In this document: piece after piece, positions 1-11,900 of the stretch | Layout of the letters: every line of letters begins with the position of its first letter | Numbering within the stretch: the stretch's first letter is position 1 | Origin: Liolophura sinensis | Taxonomy: Eukaryota; Mollusca; Polyplacophora; Chitonida; Chitonidae | Direction of reading: 5' to 3' | NCBI RefSeq assembly: GCF_032854445.1 | Contig: NC_088295.1 | Coordinates: forward strand, 50,705,385-50,769,384 | Length of the DNA: 64,000 nt | Position numbers and translations under genes: made by a program | The notes under the pieces: generated by a model | The model's input: the letters and a program-made list of their open reading frames with translations, nothing else | The model's database searches: none | What the model was told of the DNA's origin: nothing

Positions 1-27
1 TGCGGCAGATACAGCCCAGACTTTTAT

Positions 28-272
28 TACAGATACAAATACACAAGTTTAATACAGATTCGAACTCACTATGTTAGTACAGATACAAACACACTGTTTT
101 AGTACAGATTCGAACTCACTGTGTTAATACAGATACAAACACACTGTTTTAGTACAGATACAAACTTACTATTTTAGTACAGATACAAACCCACTATTTT
201 AGAACTCACAAACCCACTAGTTTTAATACAGACACAAACCCACTATTTTAGTACAGATACAAACCCACAATT
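28..272. repeat. 25-bp minisatellite, about 9 units
   Basis: Direct repeats of a roughly 25-bp unit (core TACAGATACAAACCCACTAT with a TTTTAG spacer) run from the left edge almost to the PAN-domain exon. Units differ by single substitutions (cagatac/cagattc, cccact/cacact). It lies in what is probably the last intron of that gene. No coding potential is seen. Confidence 0.85.
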
Positions 273-486
273 TTTTGGTCTAGGAGACCTTGATGAAATG
301 TCAAACCAGAACTACTCTGTTCAATAAAAGTTATTGAACGCGACTATAGATGGAGGACTCGCCAATCCCACTTTACGAGATGGTTGTACGCTTTAATTAA
401 GACTGTACCACAGATTTTATAGTGATGCTCAAGAGTTAAATTACATCGATGTGCTTTGATATATTTATGCATTTTTCTTTATCTAG

Positions 487-752
487 TTGCCACGGCTGAT
501 GAACGTCATTGGATAGCCATTGACCCGACTGTTGTGTCCCACCGGCACATACTGCGAGAAGATTTTGCCAGATCTGCCTTGGAATGTGCTCGGTTTTGCC
601 TCCAGGACGTCAGCTGTGATATTTTCGCGTTCAATGCCATTTCCGCGAGGGATTCGCAAGACATCAACTGTTTTTCAACACAACTTTCTACCGAACAAAC
701 CTCGGTGATGGAACCATGGACTAATTATGAGACTTATCTACGACAATTCTGA
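487..752 (+). CDS. Terminal exon of a PAN/apple-domain secreted or membrane protein
   Basis: This is the 3'-terminal coding exon of a gene whose upstream exons lie left of the window. A pyrimidine-rich acceptor (tttttctttatctag) ends at 486. The exon opens in phase 1, typical of extracellular modules, and runs 88 codons to a TGA. The peptide has the cysteine spacing of a PAN/apple module: C-A-R-F-C, then C-D-I-F-A-F-N, then N-C-F, with aromatic residues between. Such modules bind proteins or carbohydrates outside the cell and are abundant in mollusc lectin-like and adhesion proteins. Two AATAAA signals follow within 165 bases, which supports a gene end here. The module call rests on cysteine pattern only. 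A start within the window (a TTG at 456) is not needed, because the splice acceptor explains the boundary. Confidence 0.55.
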
Positions 753-887
753 ACGGAATAATTTGGAAACTTTTCGTTCGTGTCTAAAATATTAGCATTT
801 TAACGACGAATTAGATGTAAATGGAAAAATCTGTTTTGAATGCTGAATGTGAGCAGCACTGTTCTCCTCCGTGTAGTGTTCACTGGT

Positions 888-914
888 AATAAATTGAGTT
901 AAATCTGAAATAAA
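888..914 (+). promoter_or_regulatory. Polyadenylation signals of the PAN-domain gene
   Basis: Two AATAAA hexamers (888-893 and 909-914) lie 136 and 157 bases after the stop codon at 752, at a usual distance for a 3' UTR. Either could be used. Confidence 0.5.
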
Positions 915-1277
915 ATTCTCTTTTCGTGATTTTCATATCCTGCAAAGTTTAGCAGACTTAGTAATGGTTTGCATGTATACACGATACATAACACAGCTGA
1001 GAGCATTACGCGAACCACATTTTAGTGACATACTGGACCCCTAGACCCCATTAGTCTATCGGGTTAAGCTGAAACATTATTGCAATCTCCCACACAAATT
1101 ATCACGAACGTAGGAACGCGGACTCAATGTGAGGTGAAAGAACAAGCTTGCGCTTGCTCATGCCGTGTTGGTAGCCTTAACTCCCACTCATTTGCTCGAA
1201 TTGCAAGATTTGTCTTCCAAGAGGCTATTATTTTCAAGTTTGTTTGCTTTTCTGTTCGTTTCTTTTTTCTGTCTGTA
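915..1277. other. Intergenic, no gene seen
   Basis: No ORF with codon-like character and no recognisable repeat. It separates the PAN-domain gene end from a dispersed-repeat fragment and the segmental duplication. Confidence 0.5.
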
Positions 1278-1361
1278 GTCTGTAACTTACTTGCCAAAGG
1301 ACATTGGTTTACTCGAGGATCTCCGGTTTCCCTCACCCATGAGCCCAACCGCCGTTTCACG
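1278..1361. repeat. Dispersed repeat fragment, sister copy at 57542
   Basis: A stretch beginning TCTGTAACTTACTTG and ending CCAACCGCCGTTTCA is shared at about 85% with 57542-57622. It resembles the inner part of a mollusc SINE family that includes CTCACCCATGAGCCCAACC. The left edge of the segmental duplication starts directly after it. Confidence 0.6.
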
Positions 1362-1867
1362 GAAACCGCATCCGTAAGTTTCTGACAGACCTTGACACGT
1401 AAGACGGGAAAGTAAGCCATCATGATAACTGACCAAAGTATTACCCGAGATCATAGACAGATGCTATGTATACTTATATATCTCCCAGTTTCTTTCTTTA
1501 CATTCTAATACTTCCACTTTATACTGTTATATGCGTTTTTGGAAATAGAAGAAAGCTAGGAAAACTCATAAAGTAAGTCACATAGTGTTACCACTGATAC
1601 AACTGTTATCAAGGATTAATTAGGCAGATATCATGTGAACAAGCATTCGGAGGATCCAGGTCTTAAGTCAGATGGATACTGTTCTTTTTATGAAAGTGGA
1701 TGAAAAGAATTTTATACTGCTGAAATAAATTATACAAAAATATTATGATAAAACTAAGCAATAATGTGAACGTCTACAACAAAACCAATAATTTCCGGTG
1801 TGTCGTGAAATCAGTGCCACCAGAATAAGTGTGCAGGTGTTTTATTTTCGTATTTTTCTCAATAAAT

Positions 1868-2660
1868 TTATTGTCAAGTTCTGGACATTAGTGTAAGATT
1901 CCCCATCCCCCATCCTTTTGGGCGCGGTACAATGACGGATCCGTATTGAAACATTTTAAAGGAGCGACCAACCAATTCGATACGGGTACTTCTTTTCATG
2001 GGCTGCCTTCTGTCAATAATTTTAACATCAGTAAAGGTTACTCTGACATGCACATGCATAAAGTGAAAAAGAATCAAATACCGTCGATAAGCAGTCCTAG
2101 AAATATTCGTGAGTACGACATAAAGTGACAACTGACAGGTGGTTTTCATGGTTCCGACCTATTTTCATACTTTATATACTTTCTTAGTTGTTTGGTTTGT
2201 GTTATGCACCGTTTTGGGAATTGGCCTTGCTGTTATTGACCTGGAACGTCCTTATTAGTTGACGGTTGGCATACGAAAGTCTGTTTCGACGTACAGATTT
2301 CGTACCATTATAAGGCTTCCAAATCCATTGTCCTAGCTGGGAATATTAAACCTCTTCTTTCCGGACGATGGTTTTGGTCGATTTAAAGAAAATTGCAGAT
2401 CGCATCTGTTTGAAATTTGGCAGCAAACTTCTCACAGATATAATCTTTGAGGGTCTTCAAGCAGGAATACAATATCCGATGTGGTATCCCAGCTTGAAAT
2501 TATTCTTCTGCATCACTTAGTTTCGCGATCATATTGGATTTCGAGAAAAACATTTTAACTTCTTCTAAAGAACAATACCGGCTCCATAAAGTTTAAAAAA
2601 TACATTTAAATCCGTTAGAACCCTTAGAAGCCCACCATTATTGGAATATATTACGTCATA
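1868..2660. other. Segment present only in the left copy of the duplication
   Basis: At the matching point near 59811 the right copy joins directly across. Either these 790 bases were inserted on the left or deleted on the right. I see no terminal repeats, no clear target-site duplication and no long ORF, so a deletion is at least as likely as a mobile element. Confidence 0.7.
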
Positions 2661-5335
2661 AAAGTTTTGAATTTTGATGCACCAGGTCGGTGATTCAGAA
2701 TCTTTGATGTTTTTAGATCGTCAAAAAACTAATTTTAGGGTTGTGAATTTACTTGATTTCACTGGCCTGTACATTGAAAACTATGACATCTAGAAACGTA
2801 TAATTTACACCAAATTGTGAAAAACGGTATTCACTTTTCGTGGAATCAGAAGGTATTAAAGCTGCGATTTTCTCGCTTGATGTGTGCAAATAACATCATC
2901 CTTTTTCAGAAAGAATTTAAACTCGTTCGTTTAACCTAAACTTAAAAGGCAACTAGACAATTACATACTCCTTAACTGTCCATGGTTTCTCTAAATGGAC
3001 TGTGTATCTAAATACACCAGTATTGCTTAGTTGCTGAAAGGCTGTTAAATACAAACATGCATGGTCATCTCGCAAACTTCTCGATACTTTCAGCATAAGC
3101 TGAAATGCATTCGTTCAGACTGCTTGGAAGTCGTGAAACTGCTTGCTGTTCTATGACGTAAGATACAAAAAAGGCGCGCTTAATAAGGATGGCGTAAAGG
3201 CAAAAGATTAACCCGATGCACTGACGCCCTGGGTGCTGTATGTACTGGCACCAACTCCACTGTTGAGGGGGTTAACATTCCGTTTTAGCAATCTGGGCAA
3301 TTTTTGAAAAGGTGATCGTCAAAAGTCAGGAAACTTTATCAAAGTATGAGAATTCTAAATGTCAACTGTGGGAACCTTTCTCACGTAGAAACCCATATCA
3401 ATAACTAGAGCACAACGCGGGTAAAATATGTGATATTTAATAACACCAATGTGTAAAATAATGCTAAACACATAACTGAGACGGGGACGTCTTCAATTTT
3501 CTCCAAACCTTCAACATCGAAACAAAACGGCTGCTTAAAAAAATTCATATATGAAACCACATAAAACATGTGTAATAAAAGATATTCTTTGAACAACTTC
3601 CAATGTGCAGTAATGACCTAAAATTGTGGAATTCTAAAAATCCAAAAGGAAAAAAAAAAAGAAGAAAATATCAAACAGAAAACAGAGAAAGATGAAGGGC
3701 TGTTTCTTCGTCAGAAACCTCAGTATTTAAGTGAGTGCCCACAGTTTTCAGAATGATATATACCTATATGTTTACTAGCTAAACAAATCTCAATGTTTCA
3801 GTGAAACATCTGGGAAAGCTACATTTATAAAGCATAAAAAACAAGGGAATCAGCTACATTAACAACGAACATTTGTAATAAATTGTAATAACATACATGT
3901 ACATCTGTAGGAATACATCAACCGCCCTAATCAGCTGTGACTGTCACAAAATATCTGGACATGCAGCCAACCAGGTGTAAACCAGGTAAGTTGGTTTGTG
4001 TGCAGCCTTAAGTTAGCAGATTTGTCATTGTTATTTTGCTAGGTGTGGTGTTTTCTTCCAGGCTCTGCACAGTTTTTTCCGTCCCTACACCTGGTCACTT
4101 TCATAGTGAAATTTCAAAAAACAAATAAATACATGAAATACATGTATAAAGCGAAGTCATAACAGATACAGTTAATCCTATAAGTCACCAAAACATTCAA
4201 TAAAAGATACAATACTTCATCTGAAATATTGAACACCCCATTAAATAAGTAAGTACATGTGATATAAATATATGTGCAATAAACACACCTGATCCGTTAA
4301 GTCTCCAAAACATTAAATATAAGATGGAAACCAAAAAAAAAAAAATAACAAACAAAAAGAGATCTTGTATACAACTACAGATCTCTAGGAGATGTGACAT
4401 TGATAAATATGCACAACAGGGTATCAATGATCGAATATGACTGTCTTGTCACTCCGCTTTACAATAACAGGTATCCAAAACTTGAGCTCAATACATCAAA
4501 TGTTTCTTGAGATACATTTAACCTTATTAATGAATACATTACAACCTGAATGAATAATTTATACATTTCAAATTATGTAATTAGCATAATAATGATATCC
4601 ACATATTTCCAACTCTTAAAGTTAGAAAATGTTATCTCGAAAGTAAGGTAATATCTGTGAATATGCAGTATGTAATATGTAGTAAAAACACCTATCACTT
4701 ACTTCAAGTTGCCACTGTACTGTGTACAGGTGAAGTAAAAAAAAAACCAAATTATGAAATGAATTTCAATTTTAAATGTAACCACATATCATGGCATAAA
4801 AACATAACAATGTTTAATAAAACCATTCACCTTGCAGAACATTTTCAAAAAATATAATTACAATGTAACAAAACATCAACTCGCTCTGTCAACAAGACTT
4901 GGTCCACATTGCAATACAATCCAAACACTATATACATGTGTTCTACAGTAATATATAAGTAACACATGAAAATAATTGTTAAAATATTTTCAAATTTTGG
5001 TCCGATCATTTGCAGTACGTATACATGTAAGTTTATCACATGCGACATAAAATTCATTAATTTATATGTCCATGTATTTCATTTAAGTTTCCAGGCCAGT
5101 TTCTGGGTACATGTACAAATAGCTGTGCATTATTTCTGTGTAACAATTGCTCATGAGCTGTACTGATCCATGTTGGTGACATGACATACTGTACATTTTC
5201 TGATCTAACCATTTGACGTAACCATGCTTTCAAGTCGTCGGACACTGCATTTTTCTGCATACAGGTAACCTTGGTGGAAATGTGTTCCTTTTTCACTATT
5301 TAGTGAAAATTTGGAGAAACTGCAGATATACACTG

Positions 5336-5460
5336 TTGATCAAATGTTAGCAAAGACTAGGGGTAAGATCAAATGTTAGCAAAGGCTAGGGTTTGATCAA
5401 ATGTTAGCAAAGGCTAGGGGTTTGATCAAATGTTAGCAAAGGCTAGGAGTTCGATCAAAT
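5336..5460 (-). repeat. 29-bp tandem repeat over the NLR-1 stop codon
   Basis: Four to five units of TTTGATCAAACCCCTAGCCT + TTGCTAACA (minus-strand sense). The unit nearest the gene encodes the last residues of NLR-1 (FDRTPSLC, then TAA). The others form the start of the 3' UTR. The same array is at 62532-62656. Confidence 0.9.
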
Positions 5461-5999
5461 GACTCAGAGATGCTGTCCCCCAAAGTGCTGTCATGTTGCG
5501 CTGAATCAAGTCTCTTTCTAGGGTTAGCTTCATTAAAGCTAGGCAATTCTACATCTCCATTGTCAATGCTGTGTTCCTCTTCCGTTTGATGCTTACCATC
5601 TTCTGTTACTGACAGCTCTTCATTTTCAACATTGAAACTGCTTTGCTTCTGGAACCGTGCTCGTTTTTGTGGCATACTGGAAGCATCAGCTTCAGTCAGG
5701 AGGTTCCCAAGAGGAGGTTTCTCCTGCTGAGTTGTACTCAATGTTGTTTGGGGCTCCCCCAATGGACCCTCTGTCCTCTCATCAAAACTGACTTGTTTCA
5801 CCAACACACTTCGCCTTGTTACAGACGGAGGTGGAGCCACTTCTACATCCTCAAATCCGCTGTCCTGTTTCTTTGGACGAGTTGCTGTTTCGGAAGGATC
5901 TTCTTCTTCTTCATCAGAACTTACCAGATAGTAATCCTCTGATAGTCTTTCCTGAGGACTTGTTTCATCACCCCAAACCAGTTTACCCTCATGAAAATC
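5433..5999 (-). CDS. NLR-1 exon 8: acidic/serine-rich C-terminal tail
   Basis: The acceptor TTTATTGGCAG ends at 6000. The exon has 188 codons plus TAA and is phase 0 with exon 7. The tail is rich in Ser, Glu and Asp (VSSDEEEEDPSE) with short basic runs (KKRAR-like PQKRAR) and looks disordered. There is no fold I recognise. It is 98.9% identical at nucleotide level to 62629-63195. Confidence 0.85.
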   Translation of the reverse strand, partial: DFHEGKLVWGDETSPQERLSEDYYLVSSDEEEEDPSETATRPKKQDSGFEDVEVAPPPSVTRRSVLVKQVSFDERTEGPLGEPQTTLSTTQQEKPPLGNLLTEADASSMPQKRARFQKQSSFNVENEELSVTEDGKHQTEEEHSIDNGDVELPSFNEANPRKRLDSAQHDSTLGDSISESFDRTPSLC

Positions 6000-8900
6000 C
6001 TGCCAATAAAGTTCAATTCTCCATTAACTGACTATAATACATAAAAAGCAATAAACAGGTCACGTCATTTATGACAGTCTTCTTAAAAACTGGTACAAGT
6101 ACTGGTGCCAGAACACCAATTAAAATGAGATATAACTGTTATTCCAATAGCTTCCTGTAAGTGGGAAGGTCTGTCAGCAATCTGCAGATGGTTGTGGGTT
6201 TCCCCCAGGCTCTGCCCGGTTTCCTTCCACTATAATGCTGGCTGTCGTCGGATAAGTGATATATTCTTGAGTGCAGCGTAAAACACCAATCAAATAAATA
6301 AATAAATCCAATGACTTCCTCCTTCAAGAAAACATGATCCAAAAACAATATTGAAAAGAATCTGGGTAGGAAATCGGTCCCACCACAACAAAAATGGACA
6401 CCAGAAGAAGCCACAGCCAATTACAGCTGTGATAGGCAGCTGTTGTAAGGGCATTCTTCATCTGTGTTTTGCTCCTCATTTTTCTGTTGAATGTCTAGTG
6501 CGTGACTTAAAGATTGAAACAAATATTGAGGAGTGTCTTAGTTTTAGTGATGTATAGCCTACTCCAGTCACACTGAAATATCTTTGTCTTAAACACAGCA
6601 GAATCCGGAAAATCACTGTACGTACCAGAAATGCAACTTTTGTTAAACACAATCCAATAAATAAATTTAACAAATGAAGATTTCAGCCTTTTAAGTGAGC
6701 TACAGATCACACATAGAATAACAAGGTAATGATAGATGTTTAAACGTGCTCTCTGGTCATTCGAAAAAGACATAAGTACTGATGAAAACTCGAACCATCA
6801 ACCGACTGAGGCGCGTACATGACTTATACTATGGCTCAAAGGTTTTCAATACTATAACATCTATACAATGTATCATCTGCAAACCAGAATTAGTCTATAC
6901 TTTGTCTCATTATTTCCTCAGCAGTTGGAAAGACAGGACACTGAAAAGTCCTCGGTCTATCTGGTAGCATGGATCAGACAAAAACATGCGCCACTAAAAC
7001 ACTGCTCAATATGTACAACTTTTTGGGCACTGTACTTATTTAATTTAATGTTTTTATGAAACATATTAACATTATAGAATATGTTTCAACTAGATACTAC
7101 GCATTTTTGGAGCACACCTGTGTAACCATATGGTACTTGACACAGCCAGATGTATGCTTGGCAGCTGAGCTGATGACACATAGATGATCGCTTGAAATAT
7201 TGACACTCAGACAAATAAAATTAATTAAATTCAAATATCTTTACTGCATAGCAAGGTTCTGGTTTATGTTATGATTTTCCACACCAGTGTTGCATTTTCA
7301 TAAAATTGTCTGCTGAGAAAAAATGCTAACGGTCAATACTCAGATTTGTCAGTGAACATTTACTTTCCAGACCAGATAAAATGACTTGGTGACAATTATA
7401 CACTAATAAAAAGTTTGTGTAGTCTTTGATGCCACGTGCAGCTATCTATGTGGCTGGAGTCAAATCATTCTTATGGTTCTCTACATGGTTTTTTTTTTGG
7501 CACGTCTATCACTGGACTCCACTGTAGACAATACGGCTAACAAACTCATGTCTACTTGTGACATGGTGAGATAATGAGATAATGCCATGGTGACAGAAAT
7601 TACCAAGGGTAAAAGGGCTTTGGGTTAAATTTCAAAGTTGACAAGTTACGAAAAAGGCATTCATTTTTTTAAAAAACTCAACACCTTTATCTCATACTCA
7701 CTTTAGAAACCAAACTTTTACTTTTTGATGACATGTAATTTCACTGGAGTAGGACTAAACTATAACCTTTAAAATTATAACACGGAGAGATAAATGCAGT
7801 GAAGTGGAATTCAATCCATCTAGGCACTGATAGTCAAAAATAAAATACAAATTTACAGACAGCTTGCAGGTCACACAGCCACCAGACAGCATTTGGCGCC
7901 AAGTATGTAGCCGAGCAAAATATATTAGACTAATCCATTATAAAGGAGGGATAGACTACAAACTTCTGATGAATACTGAAAGTAGGCCAACATGATATGT
8001 GAACTAAACTGTGCTTTTGTTGTCTCTGCAATCATTATAGGTTTCACATTAGTGCCTTCAGTTGTGTATTATTTGTATTTATTTGGGTATATGTTAAGAG
8101 ATTGAAACTCAACTGCTGAAATTATCTTCACAGCAATTTTGTCAATGGTTTTGCCCAAAAATGTTTAACTGACAGGATATGCCCAAATGCTTGTGAGACA
8201 ATTAATTCGTTGGGAAATCAATAGCAAATTAGCTGTACATCCTTGAATACATTTTAACTCTTTTTTTTTGAGAATTTTTTTTCTGGGGAGCAGGATATAG
8301 CTCAGTGATGGAGTGTGCGACTTCCACCAGATGGCGGAGTTGTTTACTAGAAACGCTCTTTGCCTGTAGCATGAAAATTACATTAGTTACGGTACCGTAT
8401 CAAACTATGCAACAACGTAAAGAGAATACTACCTTATTTGAATGAGGCTTTTAATGTAGCGATCAAGATATTGCCTAATCTGGGTGTGTGATGGGGTTCA
8501 GGCTTACACGCATGTAGATGGAGGGTTACATGCTCTATTGCAGATGCAAGCTGATTGATCTTACCTTGATGTACAGGTATAAAATGGCTTAGTTCTGTTA
8601 GAAGACCACAAGAGCTTACCTTGCTGAATCCAGATCTTGTAGATTCAGCAAGGTCTAATATCAGGGAGATTGTCAAGTACAAATACTTAATGTTATGCCC
8701 TTCCAGCCTTGAAGCGTATCGCCATGAAAACACTGTATACATGTGTGTGTGAAGTAATCATGAGTATGTAATAAAAGATCAATCAAACTAACAAAAAATG
8801 AAACAAATCTCCCTGGAATATAAGACATAATTAAGTATATACTGTACCTGGTAAAACCGTTGAGTTTTCTCCCAATCTTTGTCCTCCAGAATCTCCACAA

Positions 8901-11900
8901 CTTTGAGATGGATTTGTCGTATCCTACGGTTTATCCGACGACAGAGCTTTCCATCGACAATTGCAAGGCTCAGCAATCGGTAGTATCGAGCTGATTTCTC
9001 AAATGCTTGCCTGGCATCATCTGGTAATTTTGAAATGTATAGTGTAATTTATTATGTGTGACAAATAAAAACTACAAGCTAGTATTTAACTTTAATATTT
9101 TCACCAATCAAAACTGTCCCTCATTTCTTACACAGTGAAATGTCATAATACATCAACGACATGGGAAAATTAACGCATAAAAATTTTTCTCTCCATATTC
9201 TTTCAGTCTGTCCCAGCCCTCTTTGTGTTCAGATTTTTAGCTTTAAACAAGGTAATTATTAAATAAAGTAAAGCAACCTTGAGACGAGACAAAACTCACC
9301 TGTCAGTGAGGAATCTTCTGGTCTCTGAAGATGCCTCCCTTTTGCATACTGTATAAAACCCAGCGTATGCAGTGTGTTCACCAACAGCTCACGTGGCACG
9401 CGTGGCTTCTTGAGAATGCGCCAGGCATGCTTGCCATGATTGGAGGCCTTTCTGTAATTTTCAAGGGCTTCTGTGTAACCCGCCAGTTGTCTCTCGACAT
9501 CAGCGATATTTAGCAGCCACAAAACTGTTGTCTTATTATCTGAAGTACCTAGCTTCTTTGTTATGTCCAGTGCCTTCTGCATGTACTGCAGAGCATCCTC
9601 CAAGCTGCATTCTGCTCTACCTTTCTCATTTCTTCTTCTGAATTCAGCAGCCATTTTCAATTTTGCATTGCCCATGTTGTAAAAGTAAAAGGGGACATTT
9701 ATATGCCCGTCATTGATCATATGGTTTTTCTTTAAATATTTACACAAGCAACTGTATGCCTGTTCAAATTCAAAAAATGATTTTTCATAATCTTGCATCC
9801 TGTAGTGGATAGACCCTTTAGCATTATGTACTTTTGCCATTTCCACTTCAATTGTTTCTTTAAGGGATTTCAGACGACTTTTTGATTCAACATGTTCAAG
9901 TTGTTTCAACGATTTGCTGAAACACCCCAAGGCAAAGTCATGCCTTTTCTCTCGTTCATCTTGATTATGACATTGTTCTGTCTGATCCATGGTAATCAAA
10001 CCCTTGGCATAAAAATATCGACCAAGCGCAAAGTTTTTCAAAGGAAAATCTTTGTTTGGCAGTTGATCAATCTGACTGGATTTCTCATCAAGCTTCATCA
10101 AAATGTTAACTGCTTCATTATCCTGTAATTCTCTCAGCAAGATAACTCTCCGAACCTTAACATTAAATTCCTCCACAGCATCTGCCTCAGTGTCTTTGTT
10201 TTCCAAAGAGAGATCCAGATCTCTGAGGAATATCTTTTGTTCCTCTCTGTCAGAAGAGAATCTTAAAACTTTGCACAATGTTTCTAATGCAGCACTTTTC
10301 TTTTCATTATTCTTTGGGAATTGATAACCATTCTCCTGAAGAACTTGGAAAAACTGATCAAAATAAGGTTTGAAGTCAATTATGTAAGCATAATCATTGC
10401 CTCTGTAATAATAATTTGACTCCAGTTTTAATGATCTAATTTTACCAGAAAAAAACTCGAAAAAGTGAAGTCTGGCTTTATCTTTGAGGTCAGTGTAGTT
10501 TCTATCCGGGTACTTTGCACAAACTTTTGCCAAACAATCTAGTACAAGTGGGTGGAATGAATATGTGATGTTTTTTTCAGCTTCACCAGGTATCTCATGT
10601 TTCTGAAGCAGGTTTTCTTTCGCTAACTTCGAAAGTCCAAAGCAAGGTTGTTCTTCCATGATAACAGATTTGGCCATCTCCTCATTAAACACAGTTTCAA
10701 AAAAGGACAACTCCATCAAACGTTTCTGTTGACCTTTTGACAATGAGTCAAAGACTGCCTCCAGACAAGGCCTGAAGTCTTCATCAGAATACGACTGCAT
10801 GTTTTTCATCACAGTTTTAATAACCAGGGGGCAGCACTGACATTTCTGGACAAGAAAGTTGCTTTGTAAATCTTTCAGCCTCACCTGCAATGTATAGACA
10901 TGGTAAATATCTTTATTTATAGATATGGCACTGACTGCATTAAGAGCATACTGTGTATAAACGTAATGCTATGATTGGTTAGTTTAAGCTATAATCCTCC
11001 TTTTGGAATGAGAGCTGGCAAACTGTAACATTATATATTTATACACTATCTCCTTGTACTAAAAATTGTATATTTTCACATGTACAAAAAATATTCAAGC
11101 ATTGTACGATTTATTTATTTGATTGGAGTTTTGCGCCGTACTCAAGAATATTTCACCTATATGACGGCAGGCATCATTATGGTGGAAGGAAACCAGGCAG
11201 AGAACAGTGGAAACCCATGACCATCTGCAGGTTGCTGATAGACTTTCCCATGTACAGCCTGAAAGGAAGCCAGCATGAGCTGGACTTGAACTCACAGCGA
11301 CCGCATTGGTGGGAGTTTCATGCGTCATTGCACCGTTCTGGCATGGTAAACCCCTTGGCCATGGAGGCCCCATCATTCTATGAGCTTGAAGGATGGCCAC
11401 ACACATACCGTGTTTACTACAATGTAATATTTTTAGCTACAAACAGAAAGATTCCTGGATAGAAAAGAAACTGTTCAGAAGCAAGACTGAAATGTGAATA
11501 AGTTGATAAGAACACACTTACATGTTGTGTTTCCTTCATGCTGTTCTTAAGTAGCTGTTTGGCCTCATCTCTTGGCAAAGCTTTTAGCTCTATTTGAAGC
11601 AAAGTTTCTGGATGTGGATTAGCTGGGAGGCTAAGTTCTCGTCTGTTGGTCATCACAAACTTAACCTTGGAAAAACACACAACCAAAGAATGCTTTGCAT
11701 GCATGAATGTTTGCAATAATCACATGTAGGATTGCATGCAACTTTTTAAAAAAATTCTCTTCACTTCAGTGACTAAGTGTTAATTTATCCAGGAATCTTG
11801 AGTCCAAATCAAGTGTCTAATGTTCAAGCCTATAATGCTTAGAAAATCATGCAGGAAAAAGGAAAAGGCTAAGCATTAGCCAGGGTGGGGATTGGGGTCG

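Larger units (their letters stand above)
1362..6803 (+). repeat. Segmental duplication, left copy (contains NLR-1 last exon)
   Basis: The sequence from GGAAACCGCATCCGTA onward is repeated in the same orientation from about 59319 to the right edge of the window, so the duplication continues past the end. The offset is about 57.96 kb at the 5' part and 57.2 kb later. The left copy carries about 790 bases (1868-2660) that the right copy lacks. Identity is high, with most changes single bases and short homopolymer lengths. It contains the last exon of NLR-1, a 29-bp tandem repeat and a SINE, all matched in the other copy. Confidence 0.95.

Noticed and set aside
1124-1423. Overlapping 99-101-codon ORFs on both strands
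   Set aside because: They cross the dispersed-repeat fragment and have no splice or start support.
5643-6031. Plus-strand ORFs opposite the NLR-1 last exon (also at 62839)
   Set aside because: Shadows of the minus-strand coding exon; the pattern of changes and splice signals fit the minus strand.
8618-8654. 35-nt microexon with good AG and GTAAGC signals in NLR-1 intron 7
   Set aside because: It would shift the frame between two phase-0 exons, and the bases are explained by a 13-bp perfect hairpin.
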